Origin: Parvularia atlantis | Taxonomy: Eukaryota > Opisthokonta > Rotosphaerida | Assembly (NCBI GenBank): GCA_943704415.1 | Contig: CALSCO010000790.1 | Span: 1-17,096 of the forward strand | Direction: 5' to 3' | DNA length: 17,096 nucleotides | Shown here: positions 17,086-17,096 of the stretch, piece after piece | Position numbering within the stretch: the first letter of the stretch is position 1 | Layout of the letters: the number at the start of each line of letters is the position of its first letter | Translations under genes and position numbers: made by a program | The notes under the pieces: model-generated | Told to the model about the DNA's origin: nothing | The model's input: the letters and a program-made list of their open reading frames with translations, nothing else | Database searches by the model: none

Positions 17086-17096
17086 CTGCGGGGGGG

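Noticed and set aside
1-17096. Transposons, tRNA or rRNA genes, prokaryotic operons
   Set aside because: No transposase or reverse-transcriptase motifs, inverted repeats, B-box or rRNA-like sequence was seen; the intron-split genes exclude a prokaryotic reading.

Overview
The window is a gene-dense, intron-rich piece of nuclear DNA from a GC-rich (roughly two-thirds G+C) unicellular eukaryote. The evidence is a cytosolic-type ribosomal protein uL4, eIF3i, a SUV4-20-type SET methyltransferase and a RasGAP. All are split by about 60 short introns (mostly 46-85 bp) that I reconstructed by hand from phase-consistent joins and family alignment remembered in general terms. RasGAP, a FAIM-like fold and SUV4-20 together point towards an opisthokont or a near relative (for example an apusomonad-like protist). 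That placement is inference and I cannot name the species.

Layout, left to right: (1) 5' end of an RRM RNA-binding protein gene, minus strand, running off the left edge; (2) a ~1.06 kb non-coding stretch, by far the largest intergenic gap; (3) a 269-aa coiled-coil protein, plus; (4) a FAIM-like protein with a C-terminal membrane segment, minus, sharing an 82-bp divergent promoter with (5) eIF3i, plus; (6) a secreted subtilisin-family protease, minus, whose unspliced 3' end would overlap the eIF3i stop; (7) a 16-exon, 986-aa SUV4-20-type histone H4-K20 methyltransferase, minus, carrying in one polypeptide a SET domain, a zinc finger, a PWWP domain, a chromo-barrel and an AT-hook-like motif; (8) ribosomal protein uL4 (RPL4), minus; (9) an unrecognised protein with an N-terminal C2H2/UBZ-like zinc finger and a conserved-looking helical region, plus; (10) a membrane-anchored RasGAP, minus, running off the right edge. 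Gaps between neighbours are mostly 50-150 bp.

The genes do not form a pathway; they are ordinary neighbours in a compact genome. Three things stand out. First, histone writer and reader modules are fused in the H4K20 methyltransferase. Second, a RasGAP sits directly behind a transmembrane helix, like a receptor. Third, the splice signals are unusual: about 50 of 60 inferred donors read GTGC (about 41 read GTGCG), none reads GTAAGT or GTGAGT, and at least three introns are GC-AG with a GCACG donor. Microsatellites and homopolymers sit inside introns, and both window ends fall in G/C homopolymers that look intronic, so the ends are probably assembly breaks.
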